DNA of 48,372 bases from Bacillus sp. MM2020_4 (GTDB lineage Bacteria > Bacillota > Bacilli > Bacillales > Cytobacillaceae), in NCBI RefSeq assembly GCF_011250555.1, contig NZ_JAANMZ010000035.1, forward strand, positions 1-48,372, given 5' to 3'. The notes beneath the pieces are model-generated. The model was not told the origin of the DNA. It saw only the letters and a list, made by a program, of their open reading frames with translations, and ran no database searches. The stretch's first letter is position 1. Each line of letters opens with the position of its first letter. The position numbers were made by a program, and so were the translations under genes. Positions 32,393 to 41,472 of this stretch are shown one piece after another.

Positions 32393-34495
32393 ATGGAGAA
32401 ATTACACCCTTTTCGGGACATGATCGTTCGTTTCTGGAAAAAAAGACATCTAACACAAATTATCTTATTACTACTCCTTGTTGTTGTATTAGGTACCATC
32501 CTCTATTTCGGCTGGCTGGCAACAAGGGCGAATGTAGAATCATTGAAAGAAGGTCTTAGCCAGCCCACAGTTATCTATGACCATACTGGCAAGGTGGCAA
32601 GTAATGTTGCCACCAATCGGACAAAAGGGGTAAAAATCGAGGAGTTGCCGAAATATGTTCCACATGCCGTTGTCGCAATTGAAGACGAGCGTTTTTATGA
32701 ACATAGCGGTTTTGATGTAAAGGGAATTGCCCGTGCTTTTTTCAGCAATTTGTTTGCCGGAAGGGTTACTGGGGGCGGCAGCACGTTAACGCAGCAGTTG
32801 ACCAAAAATGCCCTCCTTTCACCTGAACGCACCTATAAGCGAAAAGCAGAAGAATTATTTTTAGCTGTAAAAATCGAGAAGGTTTACAGCAAAGCGGAAA
32901 TTTTACAAATGTATATCAACCAGGTTTATTTTGGCAGCAACTCCTGGGGTATCAGTAGTGCCTCAAAAAAATATTTTAATAAGGACATTAAAGATGTGTC
33001 GATCAGTGAGGCAGCGATGTTAGCTGGACTCCTGCATGCACCAAATTACCTTAATCCTTATAATAACTATGACCTAGCCATGAAACGACGCAACGTTGTT
33101 TTAGGAAAAATGAAGGAGCTTGGCTTTATTTCTTCCCAAGAATACAACACAGCGAAAAAAGAAAAAATTCGGCTGCAGGATGGCGGCGGCAGCTTTGTGG
33201 AGCGAAAATATCCCTATTATGTGGATGCTGTTTTAAACGAAGCTATTTCTAAATATGGACTCACCCAAGAAGAGATTTTAACAAGAGGGTATCGCATCTA
33301 TACAGAAATGGATCAAAACCTGCAAGCACAACTTGAAAAAGTCTATAGTAATGACTCCTTGTTTCCAAGAGGAAAAGGAAATACTTTAGTCCAAAGCGGG
33401 TCTGTGCTAATGGATCCAGCCTCAGGCGGTGTTAGAGCACTTGTCGGCGGCAGGGGTGAGCATGTGTTTCGCGGTTTTAACAGGGCGACCCAGCTACAGG
33501 CTCAGCCGGGGTCAGCGATTAAACCGCTTGCTGTCTATACGCCTGCCCTTGAAAACGGCTACACCTATTCTTCCGAACTTGTCGATGAACCAACGTCATT
33601 TGGAAATTACAAACCAGAGAATTTTACGAAGACATTTCAAGGAAAGGTTCAACTTTATAAAGCGCTTGAAGAGTCGCTAAATGTTCCGGCCGTATGGTTG
33701 TTAAATGAAATAGGCTTGAATAAAGGCATAGATTCGTTAAAACGTTTTGGCATTCCCACAGTGAAGGAAGACAAAAATCTGGCCATTGCCCTTGGCGGCA
33801 TGAGTAAAGGAGTTTCCCCGCTGCAAATGGCAAATGCTTTTTCGACCTTTGCAAATGGAGGAAAACGCCAGGATCACCACTTAATTACTAAAATCGTCGG
33901 TCCAACCGGGAAAACCATCGCCGAACGGGAAGCGAAAACAACCAATGTTACTTCTAAAAAGGTGGCAGATGAAATGACATCCATGCTGCTAAATGTAGTA
34001 GAATCTGGAACAGGGAAGAATGCACATATTCCACATATGGAAATTGCCGGGAAAACAGGATCAACCCAGCTCCCATTTGGGGATGTGAATGGAACAAAGG
34101 ATCAGTGGATGGTCGGCTATACCCCAAACATTGTGGGCGCTATCTGGATTGGCTACGATCAAACAGACCGAGTACATTATCTGCCAAGTTCAAGTTCTTC
34201 TAATGTGGTACCGATTTTCAAAGAAATCATGAGGGAAACATTGCCACTCCTTCCAAAGGAAAGCTTTGACGTGACATCGATTAATGCTCAGCTTGCCGGC
34301 GAGGCAGCCCCAGATAAAAGCATCCATGATCAGGCAAAAGAGATTGGCAAAGAATTAAATGAAAATGCCAAAAAAATAGGATCAGTGATAAAAGAACAAG
34401 CCCCAGGATGGAAGAATGGCTTGGAAAAGGCATTTTATACGATTGGCAAAGGGATTGATTCAATAGTGGAAAAAGTGAAAGGAATGAAAGAATAG
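32393..34495 (+). CDS. pbpF: Class A penicillin-binding protein, PbpF-like
   Basis: A bifunctional peptidoglycan glycosyltransferase/DD-transpeptidase of 700 aa. A membrane anchor (about 21-42), GT51 domain with catalytic Glu97 in IEDERFYEHSGFD and GGGSTLTQQLTKNAL, then the transpeptidase with Ser374 in GSAIKP, SLN in ALEESLNVPAVW and Lys554 in GKTGST. The match is better to B. subtilis PbpF (PBP2c, a forespore/vegetative enzyme) than to PbpG or PonA: for example AVWLLNEIG and the HYLPSSSSS stretch. The last 70 residues are Lys/Glu-rich and lack the FN3-like domain of PbpF. AGGAG lies before the ATG. Confidence 0.88.
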   Translation: MEKLHPFRDMIVRFWKKRHLTQIILLLLLVVVLGTILYFGWLATRANVESLKEGLSQPTVIYDHTGKVASNVATNRTKGVKIEELPKYVPHAVVAIEDERFYEHSGFDVKGIARAFFSNLFAGRVTGGGSTLTQQLTKNALLSPERTYKRKAEELFLAVKIEKVYSKAEILQMYINQVYFGSNSWGISSASKKYFNKDIKDVSISEAAMLAGLLHAPNYLNPYNNYDLAMKRRNVVLGKMKELGFISSQEYNTAKKEKIRLQDGGGSFVERKYPYYVDAVLNEAISKYGLTQEEILTRGYRIYTEMDQNLQAQLEKVYSNDSLFPRGKGNTLVQSGSVLMDPASGGVRALVGGRGEHVFRGFNRATQLQAQPGSAIKPLAVYTPALENGYTYSSELVDEPTSFGNYKPENFTKTFQGKVQLYKALEESLNVPAVWLLNEIGLNKGIDSLKRFGIPTVKEDKNLAIALGGMSKGVSPLQMANAFSTFANGGKRQDHHLITKIVGPTGKTIAEREAKTTNVTSKKVADEMTSMLLNVVESGTGKNAHIPHMEIAGKTGSTQLPFGDVNGTKDQWMVGYTPNIVGAIWIGYDQTDRVHYLPSSSSSNVVPIFKEIMRETLPLLPKESFDVTSINAQLAGEAAPDKSIHDQAKEIGKELNENAKKIGSVIKEQAPGWKNGLEKAFYTIGKGIDSIVEKVKGMKE

Positions 34496-34517
34496 CACGC
34501 AATCGCTGCGTGCTATT
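34491..34517. terminator. Terminator between PBP gene and cblS
   Basis: AATAGCACGCA (34491-34501) pairs perfectly with TGCGTGCTATT (34507-34517), followed by TTATTTTT on the plus strand. The stop codons of both convergent genes lie within the arms. On the minus strand the following TTCTTTC is a weaker T-tract. Confidence 0.8.
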
Positions 34518-35226
34518 TTATTTTTAAAGAATGGAAGTAATCCCCGGCTATTCTCCTTACCTGTTCATCATGATCGGCATCATAAACAACGATAAAGCAT
34601 GTAGCCGGACCTGATGATTTTAAAAGATCGACATTTGTGACGATCTTTTCAGCGGTAAACTGTTTATTGATAAATATCTGATTCAATTCGGATAATATGC
34701 CTTTCGAACCAACAGACCAAATCAACACTTCATTTAGCTGATTGATCTCTTGAAAGACTGAAAGTGGAACGATTTCATCATTCTGTGCCATCACTTCAGG
34801 ACCAACTAAAGGTAAGCCTATTACGGCAAAAGTCCAATTGCTAGAGAATAACAACTCAGACTTTTTATTCAAACCTTTCCGTCCCAGGACCATTAATCCA
34901 ACTGCCGATTGCAGCATCATAAAATTACTTTCCGTACTCCCTGTAATAGAAATATCTTTTAACCCAAGTTCATTTGCTCCTTTTTTGACGCCCTGTAAAA
35001 GTTCTTCCCATGGTTCATTTCCACAAAAATTGTTAAGAACGACAGATAGGGGCTGCCCCCCTGCTGCCATGCATTCCATGACCGCAACTCTAAAGGAGTA
35101 ATAGGTAACTGTTTCGTATGGAACCTGAACAAAGTCTTGTTCCTTCATCCCAATTCCTCCGCTATTATCACAAGCGATAATAAGTGAATCCTCCGCATGA
35201 ATGGGAATGGTTAAAATATCCCTCAT
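34513..35226 (-). CDS. cblS: Alpha-ribazole kinase CblS (probable)
   Basis: A 237-aa protein with a ThiL/PurM-like (AIR-synthase fold) N-terminal part: ACDNSGGIGMKEQD and the VMECMAAGGQPLSVVLN and ITGSTESNF segments. It matches what is known of CblS, the kinase that phosphorylates alpha-ribazole in Listeria and Geobacillus, giving the lower-ligand nucleotide that CobS joins to adenosylcobinamide-GDP without CobT. Its ATG overlaps the stop of cblT (ATGA), the same pairing as in those organisms. It is the last gene of the riboswitch-controlled operon. Confidence 0.8.
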   Translation of the reverse strand: MRDILTIPIHAEDSLIIACDNSGGIGMKEQDFVQVPYETVTYYSFRVAVMECMAAGGQPLSVVLNNFCGNEPWEELLQGVKKGANELGLKDISITGSTESNFMMLQSAVGLMVLGRKGLNKKSELLFSSNWTFAVIGLPLVGPEVMAQNDEIVPLSVFQEINQLNEVLIWSVGSKGILSELNQIFINKQFTAEKIVTNVDLLKSSGPATCFIVVYDADHDEQVRRIAGDYFHSLKIK

Positions 35227-35717
35227 TGGTTTGCCTCATTCTTCATGAATGGATTTGAAAACAGGGACGAGAGTCGTGGAATGGCAATGTATGCCATTCC
35301 ACTATTTATGATCGATCCGATCAGCAAGGATGGGACAATCGCCAAATAAAAGCCTTTATTTAGTATAAAAATAAACGGGATCGGTGCTACAATGGCATTC
35401 CCAAGGATAAAAAGCACACTTGCTAAAACCTTTTTGCTGTTTTTATAAAGGTATCCAAAAAGCCACACAAGTAAAGCCATTTCCGCTGCGATTAAAAAGT
35501 GCATAGGGCCTAATGGAAACCCGCCTACTACGGCAGATAATAAATGCCCAAATACAGCTACAATGGCTCCCGCGCCACTGCCCAGTAAGACTGCAGCCAA
35601 AAGCGCTGGGAAGGCATCCAATGCTACAGTACCAATAATTGCGGGAATCTTAATGACAGCGCCGACAACAGACAAGGCAGTAAACATGGCGAGCCAGCTG
35701 ACTATTTTACCTTTCAT
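35223..35717 (-). CDS. cblT: Alpha-ribazole transporter CblT (ECF S-component)
   Basis: A 164-aa membrane protein with five to six helices and the S-component hallmarks of ECF-type vitamin transporters: SVVGAVIKIPAIIGTVALDAFPALL and GHLLSAVVGGFPLGPMHFL. Together with CblS downstream (4-bp overlap) it forms the alpha-ribazole uptake and kinase pair. GGAGG lies 8 bp before the ATG. The energising ECF ATPases and T-component would be encoded elsewhere. Confidence 0.82.
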   Translation of the reverse strand: MKGKIVSWLAMFTALSVVGAVIKIPAIIGTVALDAFPALLAAVLLGSGAGAIVAVFGHLLSAVVGGFPLGPMHFLIAAEMALLVWLFGYLYKNSKKVLASVLFILGNAIVAPIPFIFILNKGFYLAIVPSLLIGSIINSGMAYIAIPRLSSLFSNPFMKNEANQ

Positions 35718-36302
35718 CTACTTTTCCTCCTTGCGCTTCCCATCCCTAAACACTCTAGCACTACGAACATATTCCACGTCACCCACATGTAGTCGGAAGT
35801 TAATGACTCTTGCTAAGGCAAAAAAATAATCTGATAAACGATTTAGATATTGCAGGGCAATTTCGGGAGTTTTCGGGTCAGCTTTTACTAGTTTTACCAC
35901 TAATCTTTCTGCTCTCCTTGTAACCGTTCTAGCAATATGAATGGAGGCTGATGGCTTCGTACCACCAGGTAAAATAAACCGTTCCAGTTCTGGTGCCTCT
36001 GCAATATATTCGTCAATTTTCTGTTCCAGGTAGTCAATCGATTCTTGCTGAAGCTTTAACTCCCGTTTTTCCGTAACATTTGCCAGGTCGCCCCCGCAAT
36101 CGAATAATTCATGTTGAATTTTTTCCAGATCACCAAGAACATCCTTGAAAATTTCCTGATCAAGTTCCTGGATGGCCTGCCCTACAAAGGAATTTACTTC
36201 ATCAACTGTTCCGTATGCCTCAACCCTTGTATCATCTTTATCTACCCTACCGCCAATAATACTTGTTTTTCCTTTGTCACCTGTTCTTGTATAAATTCTC
36301 AT
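35718..36302 (-). CDS. ATP:cob(I)alamin adenosyltransferase, PduO type
   Basis: A 194-aa PduO/YvqK-family enzyme that attaches the 5'-deoxyadenosyl group to cob(I)alamin or cobinamide. It opens MRIYTRTGDKGKTSIIGGRV with the ATP-binding loop TRTGDKG, and has FILPGGTKPSASIHIARTVTRRAER and the NRLSDYFFALAR helix near the C-terminus. AGGGGGA precedes the ATG. In the operon it lies between the small CobU-like gene and cblT. Adenosylation of corrinoids is needed before CobU can act. Confidence 0.93.
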   Translation of the reverse strand: MRIYTRTGDKGKTSIIGGRVDKDDTRVEAYGTVDEVNSFVGQAIQELDQEIFKDVLGDLEKIQHELFDCGGDLANVTEKRELKLQQESIDYLEQKIDEYIAEAPELERFILPGGTKPSASIHIARTVTRRAERLVVKLVKADPKTPEIALQYLNRLSDYFFALARVINFRLHVGDVEYVRSARVFRDGKRKEEK

Positions 36303-36316
36303 TTCAAATTCCCCCT

Positions 36317-36751
36317 CTATTTAATTGTTTTGTTTAATCCATACCATATGACATCAACTTTGTCTGATTTAGCTGCTACATCCTGATAGGCCCATCCCGT
36401 TACATCTCGCCATAGTCTATTTTCTTCTTTGACTGGTACAATTCCTTTTGTAATATCAGTCCCAATCACAATCAATTTTCGCTCTGCCCTTTCCTTTTCC
36501 CATGAAATCCACGCCTCTAAGCATCCGTTCCAAATTTCGCGACAACGGTCAGCATCATATTGCATCGTCAACTCCTTCAACCATACCTCTATTCCCTCAA
36601 GAACTACCTCAACAAGGTGGTTTTCTGGTATAGTGAAGGGCAGCGGAAAACTGTTATAGGCAGATAGCCATTGCTTTTCCTGGTTCCTATTATATTCCTT
36701 TTTTACCCATTTTCTCTTACCATTAAAGGCACCTCCAGTAATGAAGTGCAT
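36317..36751 (-). CDS. Degenerate CobU-like protein
   Basis: A 144-aa relative of adenosylcobinamide kinase/guanylyltransferase. The N-terminus MHFITGGAFNGKRKWVKKEY has a P-loop without the final Ser/Thr (GKR in place of GKS), the CobU signature with the guanylylated His is missing, while IVIGTDITKGIVPVKEENRLWRDVTG resembles the CobU C-terminal half. So ATP binding may be weak and guanylyltransfer unlikely. AAGGGGG lies before the ATG, inside cobC, and the genes overlap by 49 bp. A genuine cobU lies at 38902. It could be a regulatory or structural partner; its function is unknown. Confidence 0.75.
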   Translation of the reverse strand: MHFITGGAFNGKRKWVKKEYNRNQEKQWLSAYNSFPLPFTIPENHLVEVVLEGIEVWLKELTMQYDADRCREIWNGCLEAWISWEKERAERKLIVIGTDITKGIVPVKEENRLWRDVTGWAYQDVAAKSDKVDVIWYGLNKTIK

Positions 36752-37314
36752 CGTCCATCCCCCTTTAAAGCTTCTTTCGAAAAAACAAGTTCAATCCCTT
36801 GATCATGCTGTGCTTGAAAGCACCAAAAGCCTTTCTCATCCGGTGCATATTTAGTTAAAAGATATCTAATCACACCGCCATGGGTGATGATCGCACAGCT
36901 CTTTAGCCGTTGAAGAAGGACAACGTCCATTATTCTTTTCCAGCCAGCCTGCACCCTGCTAGTAAACTCATGAAAAGATTCACCTCTAGGTGGACAGACA
37001 CTCACAACGTCTGACAACCATTGACAATAGTGCTGGTCTTCCTTTAAATCGTCGTATGTCTTCCCTTCCCATTCACCGAAATTCATTTCCCGTAACTCTT
37101 TTACTTGATATGGAATACTTGTGGGAAATAATATTTTTGCCGTGCGGATACATCTTTGCAAATCACTAGAAAAATAGGATTCATAGTTCTTATTGGTCGA
37201 CATTTTGGCAGATTCAACCGTTAATTCGGAATCATTCCATCCTAAATAAGCCTTTCGCTTATTTTCTTCTGTTACTCCATGACGAAATAATGCAATAACC
37301 ACACGGTCATCCAT
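36703..37314 (-). CDS. cobC: Alpha-ribazole-5'-phosphate phosphatase CobC (histidine phosphatase)
   Basis: A 203-aa histidine phosphatase: catalytic [15 protein letters not shown] motif near the N-terminus (RHG at about 11-13), then LREMNFGEWEGKTYDDL and the second catalytic His in AIITHGGVIRYLL. In the cobalamin pathway CobC removes the phosphate of the nucleotide loop. The first ATG lies inside cobS (43-bp overlap) with only a weak ribosome site; a GTG four codons on is an alternative. It overlaps the next gene as well. Confidence 0.85.
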   Translation of the reverse strand: MDDRVVIALFRHGVTEENKRKAYLGWNDSELTVESAKMSTNKNYESYFSSDLQRCIRTAKILFPTSIPYQVKELREMNFGEWEGKTYDDLKEDQHYCQWLSDVVSVCPPRGESFHEFTSRVQAGWKRIMDVVLLQRLKSCAIITHGGVIRYLLTKYAPDEKGFWCFQAQHDQGIELVFSKEALKGDGRCTSLLEVPLMVRENG

Positions 37315-38063
37315 AAGATTAACTCAGTCCCTTCCACAGAAGCTCCCAGCACATCTCCCGTTATTCCACCATACCATTTCACAGCATAACGGCGGCAAAA
37401 AAATAAACAACCAGTAGCGGTTAAAATCAACATGCTAATAAGAATGCCACCGTCAGACCAAAACAGGGCAAGAAACAGAAAGCCAATAAGATAAAAAGGA
37501 TAGATCCATAATACCTGTGGTTTTGCTGCACTTTGAAATAATAAACCCAGACCTTCACTTTTTGCTGTTTTAACAGTTAATAATAGGACACCCATGTTAC
37601 TTTTACTCAAAAACGGGATTCCAGCGATAAAGATGTATAGTAAGGGAGTAGGATTTAACGTACTCTCATAGATAAATAAAAATCGGCACGATAATAACAC
37701 CATAACCGAAAGGACACCAAAAGCACCTGACCTTGGATCCTTCATGATTTCAAGTCTTTTCTCTACATTCTGGTAGGAAAAGTAAGCATCACTCGCATCC
37801 ATCCAGCCATCTAGATGTATTCCTCCCGTTAGAAGTATCGTTGCCAGCCAAAGGATGAAGGCAGTAGCTAAATGAGAAAAAGGAGTAAATTGATGAACAG
37901 CAAAAAATAGACATGCATAAAAAACTCCTTGAAATAAACCAATTAGCGGAAAAGTCTGCACGGCTTTTCTCAGATGTTCTTGGTCCATTGGTAATTCCCG
38001 CGTAATGGGAATAGCCGTAAAAAATTGCAGGTTAATCATGAATCCTTTTAAAATTTCTTTCAT
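37272..38063 (-). CDS. cobS: Adenosylcobinamide-GDP ribazoletransferase CobS
   Basis: The membrane cobalamin synthase (263 aa, six to seven helices) that joins adenosylcobinamide-GDP to alpha-ribazole (or its phosphate). Family blocks: [13 protein letters not shown] at the start, [18 protein letters not shown] with the metal-binding Asp residues, and [16 protein letters not shown]. The frame is open 14 codons further, but the ATG at 38063 overlaps the stop of the cbiP-like gene (ATGA) and has GGGG upstream. It overlaps cobC by 43 bp. Confidence 0.93.
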   Translation of the reverse strand: MKEILKGFMINLQFFTAIPITRELPMDQEHLRKAVQTFPLIGLFQGVFYACLFFAVHQFTPFSHLATAFILWLATILLTGGIHLDGWMDASDAYFSYQNVEKRLEIMKDPRSGAFGVLSVMVLLSCRFLFIYESTLNPTPLLYIFIAGIPFLSKSNMGVLLLTVKTAKSEGLGLLFQSAAKPQVLWIYPFYLIGFLFLALFWSDGGILISMLILTATGCLFFCRRYAVKWYGGITGDVLGASVEGTELILWMTVWLLHYFVME

Positions 38064-38905
38064 CTTCCGCCCCATTGATGGATGATATCCTGAATAAGAT
38101 CCCATTTAAGGTGACGTTTCATCTCCGCAGCAAGGCTCTCATATCTTTCATCTGCAGTAATTCTTTCAACCGTTACCTCTACTTCCTTTGACAACGAATC
38201 CTCAACCTCTATCATATGATTTTCAATAAATGGCAAGACACCTACTACAGGAATGCCTGTTTTTTCCTCCAGCCACTGAATCCCATCCTCGAATAATGTA
38301 AGATCCCCTTGGAATTTATTAATTATTAATCCCTTTACTCTTTGCCTCTCGACAGGGTTTAGCAGTTCGAGCGTTCCAACAATACTGGCAAAGACTCCGC
38401 CGCGATCAATATCAGCTACAAGCACTACTGGAACGTCCGCCATTTCTGCCACTCTCATATTGACCATTTCGCGATCGGTTAAATTTATTTCTACTGGACT
38501 GCCAGCCCCTTCAATCACTAACATCTCATATTCTGTTTCTAATTGGTCTAGTGATTCCTTAATTGCCTCCAAACCCTTTTCGTAAAAGTGTTCTCGGTAA
38601 TCCCTTCCAGAAAGTAATTCTATCGATCTTCCGAAATAAATCACTTCAGATTTCTGGCTTGGAAGTGGCTTTAATACAATTGGATTCATCCATTCAGTTG
38701 CTATTAATCTGGCCGCTTCTGCTTGAATTCCTTGTGCTCTACTAATCTCTTTTCCGCCTGCTATAACGTAGGTGTAATTTGACATATTTTGCGATTTAAA
38801 GGGTGCGACTTTCACACCCTCGTTTGCTAATATCCGGCATAATGCCGTAACAATTAAACTTTTACCGACATCTGAAGCAGTACCTTGAATCATGATTCCT
38901 TTCAT
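38060..38905 (-). CDS. cbiP: Cobyric acid synthase homologue lacking the glutamine amidotransferase domain
   Basis: A 281-aa protein; normal CbiP/CobQ is about 480-510 aa. The N-terminal DTBS-like ATPase half is intact: [10 protein letters not shown] (P-loop), [45 protein letters not shown] and INKFQGD. After EDSLSKE the sequence jumps to a short tail, [19 protein letters not shown], that resembles the extreme C-terminus of CobQ. The type-1 glutamine amidotransferase domain with its Cys-His-Glu triad is missing, without a frameshift. It overlaps cobU and cobS by 4 bp on both sides, so it is translated. It might use ammonia, pair with a separate amidotransferase or be decaying. Confidence 0.88.
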   Translation of the reverse strand: MKGIMIQGTASDVGKSLIVTALCRILANEGVKVAPFKSQNMSNYTYVIAGGKEISRAQGIQAEAARLIATEWMNPIVLKPLPSQKSEVIYFGRSIELLSGRDYREHFYEKGLEAIKESLDQLETEYEMLVIEGAGSPVEINLTDREMVNMRVAEMADVPVVLVADIDRGGVFASIVGTLELLNPVERQRVKGLIINKFQGDLTLFEDGIQWLEEKTGIPVVGVLPFIENHMIEVEDSLSKEVEVTVERITADERYESLAAEMKRHLKWDLIQDIIHQWGGR

Positions 38906-39474
38906 CGTTCCACTTCCTTCATTACGATGGGGATCCCAGCCTCCACTAATAGAGCCCGATCCGCTTCATTTACTAATGTTTGATGGATTTGTCCCAATAA
39001 TCTTCCATATAAAAAAACAAGGTCAGTTCCGATTAGTGGCTCGTTTAAAACCTCATTACTTACAACAATTATGGCTTCTGCCCGCCTTTTTAGCGATAGA
39101 ATTCCAGTAATAATCGAATCTTTGACAGATGTAAAAAAAGACTCGTCCCACCTTCTTTGGGTAGAAAATAATTCATTATTCAAAAGAGTTGTCACACAAT
39201 CTACTAAAATGATATCACTCTCTACTACAGAATCGGACAGTGTTCCGATCTGAACGGGCTGCTCAATGGTTTGCCAACAATAGTTCCCAGCGGACCGATC
39301 GCCCTTGTGCCTGTCAATTCGTTGCTGCATTTCTTGATCTGATGGGACCCCCGTTGCCAGATAGGTTAATCGGCCGCCATTTTTACCAGCCATCTCGATT
39401 GCCAGTTTTTCAGCCATTTTGCTTTTTCCACTTCTAACACCGCCGGTAATGAAGATTAATGATGATTGTGCCAA
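38902..39474 (-). CDS. cobU: Adenosylcobinamide kinase/guanylyltransferase CobU
   Basis: A 190-aa CobU, which phosphorylates adenosylcobinamide and then transfers GMP. It has P-loop [20 protein letters not shown], the motif [14 protein letters not shown] with the guanylylated His, [12 protein letters not shown] (Walker B) and [12 protein letters not shown]. The open frame runs 21 codons upstream inside cobD, but the TTG at 39474 gives the normal N-terminus and has GGAGG 10 bp upstream. The gene overlaps cobD by 19 bp and its stop overlaps the start of the short cbiP gene. Confidence 0.92.
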   Translation of the reverse strand: MAQSSLIFITGGVRSGKSKMAEKLAIEMAGKNGGRLTYLATGVPSDQEMQQRIDRHKGDRSAGNYCWQTIEQPVQIGTLSDSVVESDIILVDCVTTLLNNELFSTQRRWDESFFTSVKDSIITGILSLKRRAEAIIVVSNEVLNEPLIGTDLVFLYGRLLGQIHQTLVNEADRALLVEAGIPIVMKEVER

Positions 39475-40532
39475 TCCGCCAACACCTCCATTAGTGAAGT
39501 ATTTGCTTCCCTGCCTTTTATGGCAAATCGAAGCCATTTCCCCTCCAAACCGGGAAAATTAACGGTATGCCGTGGAATGACAGCCTTGTTAAGTAGAAAT
39601 TCGAACAAAGGAAACTGATCATCCAACAGTGGATCCTTCAATAAATAGAAATTCACTTTGGATGAAGATACGACAAATCCGTGTTGTTTAAAAAAAGTAA
39701 ACAACCTCTTCCGTTCTTCACAGATATATTCCCGTGTCAATTGAATAAAGGATTCATCTTGTAAACACAGTTCACCTGCCAACAATGCAAGAGTATTAAT
39801 ACTCCAATGTGCTTGCAGGGAGTTTAGTCTCTCTACAATCGCAGGCAGTGCGACTAAATATCCCAGTCGAATTCCAGGGATTGTAAACATTTTGGTCATT
39901 GAGCGAATAATAATTAAATTTGAACATGTATTTATGTATGGAATAAATGATTCATACTCTTCTAAGAAATCGAAAAATGCCTCATCTAAGATCACCAAGC
40001 ATTTTTGCTGTTCACATTTCTCAATTAATGAAATAATCGTTGAACTTGGATACTGAATGCCTGTTGGATTATTTGGGTTACACAAGAACAATGCATCAGC
40101 AATTTCTATTTTTTTATGCAACTCATCAAGGTTTAAATCAAAATCTGGCTCCCTTAGTTGGTGATACACTACATCACAATTGTTTGCCTTGCAGGCATTT
40201 TCATATTCGGAAAAAGTTGGCTGGATCAACAACACCCTTTTTCCTGTGAGCAACCTCGCAATCAAGGAAATCAACTCTGCCCCGCCATTCCCAATTAATA
40301 TTGATTGATCAGGAATACGTTCTTTCTGTGCAATTATCTTTTTTAATTTTATAGCATGCGGGTCTGGGTAAACAAAAATTTCCTGATAAAACTCCGGCCA
40401 CTTCTCTTTCAATGAAGACGGTGGTCCAAGTGGGTTAATATTCGCGCTAAAATCAGTATAATCCACTGGGAGTGGCTGCCCCATTGCTTTATATAGGTAT
40501 TGGGGATTAGAACCATGTGACGGCCAATTCAA
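39456..40532 (-). CDS. cobD: L-threonine-O-3-phosphate decarboxylase CobD
   Basis: A PLP-dependent fold-type I enzyme (about 358 aa) related to histidinol-phosphate aminotransferase. In the cobalamin pathway it makes (R)-1-aminopropan-2-ol phosphate, which CbiB attaches to cobyric acid. Visible blocks: FSANINPLGPP at the start, FLCNPNNPTG, LDEAFFDF and the PLP lysine in SMTKMFTIPGIRLGY. Two TTG codons in a row (40535, 40532) follow GGAGGG; spacing favours the second. It overlaps cbiB by 26 bp. HisC-like activity is excluded only by context. Confidence 0.88.
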   Translation of the reverse strand: MNWPSHGSNPQYLYKAMGQPLPVDYTDFSANINPLGPPSSLKEKWPEFYQEIFVYPDPHAIKLKKIIAQKERIPDQSILIGNGGAELISLIARLLTGKRVLLIQPTFSEYENACKANNCDVVYHQLREPDFDLNLDELHKKIEIADALFLCNPNNPTGIQYPSSTIISLIEKCEQQKCLVILDEAFFDFLEEYESFIPYINTCSNLIIIRSMTKMFTIPGIRLGYLVALPAIVERLNSLQAHWSINTLALLAGELCLQDESFIQLTREYICEERKRLFTFFKQHGFVVSSSKVNFYLLKDPLLDDQFPLFEFLLNKAVIPRHTVNFPGLEGKWLRFAIKGREANTSLMEVLADWHNHH

Positions 40533-41472
40533 CAAGCATCCCTCCGATCGATAATAGTAATAAAAATAAGAAAACAGTTCTCCCTAAAATGTCATTCGCC
40601 TTTAAGATGTGATCGGCTTGAATAGGAGAATGAGCCTCTCCCATTTTTGCACGATTAGAAATCATTCCTTTGTAATAATTGATACCGCCCAATTGAATAC
40701 CTAGAATAGCAGCCACTGCCGCCTCACCCCAGCCGCTGTTTGGGCTCGGGTGCTTTTTGGCATCACGAATTAAAATCGACCAGGCTTTGCGATGATCACT
40801 CCTGAATGGGAGTTTTCCTATTAGCATGATCATCCCCGTTAATCGACTCGGAATCCAGTTCATCACATCATCCCATTTAGCAGATGCCCAGCCGAACTCT
40901 TTGTATCTATCATTCAAATGCCCCACCATCGAATCACATGTATTGGTTGCCCGGTAGACCATTGCTAACGGGGCACCACCTATGAGTGCCCAGAACAAAG
41001 GGGCAGTCACACCATCACTTGTATTTTCAGCAACCGTCTCTATCGCCCCTCTTGCAATTTCACTTTCATCAAGGTCATTCGTATCGCGGCCCACAATATA
41101 AGAAAGTTTCTTTCTGGCTTCAATCAGATCCCCGGATTTTAATGGGTGGTAGACTTCAAGAGCCGCTTCCTTCAAGCTTTTTTGGGCTATGGTGGTAGAT
41201 ATAACTATACTTTCCACAGCGATTCCTACAAGGGGGTGAATCTTGTATCCTATTAAAACAACCATCAATACAATCGTGAAGACCAATAGTAAAACAAAAA
41301 GGAGCATGACTAGACCGTTCCATTTTTTAAACTCCCCGGAATTCCAACGCTTTTCAAGATGTGAAATCAATTTTCCAATCCACTTTACAGGATGCGGCCA
41401 ATTGGGTGGATCACCTACAAACAAATCAAGGATAGAAGCAGTCAAAATGGCAATTAAGTGATAAAGAATCAT
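40507..41472 (-). CDS. cbiB: Adenosylcobinamide-phosphate synthase CbiB
   Basis: A 321-aa membrane protein that amidates (adenosyl)cobyric acid with aminopropanol or its phosphate. It shows LDLFVGDPPNWPHPVKWIG at the N-terminus, then RDTNDLDESEIARGAIETVAENTSDG and NSGWGEAAVAAILG, all typical. The frame is open 15 codons further, but the ATG at 41472 overlaps the stop of the btuD-cbiZ gene (ATGA) and has AAGGA upstream. It sits directly before cobD, its aminopropanol supplier. Confidence 0.93.
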   Translation of the reverse strand: MILYHLIAILTASILDLFVGDPPNWPHPVKWIGKLISHLEKRWNSGEFKKWNGLVMLLFVLLLVFTIVLMVVLIGYKIHPLVGIAVESIVISTTIAQKSLKEAALEVYHPLKSGDLIEARKKLSYIVGRDTNDLDESEIARGAIETVAENTSDGVTAPLFWALIGGAPLAMVYRATNTCDSMVGHLNDRYKEFGWASAKWDDVMNWIPSRLTGMIMLIGKLPFRSDHRKAWSILIRDAKKHPSPNSGWGEAAVAAILGIQLGGINYYKGMISNRAKMGEAHSPIQADHILKANDILGRTVFLFLLLLSIGGMLVELAVTWF

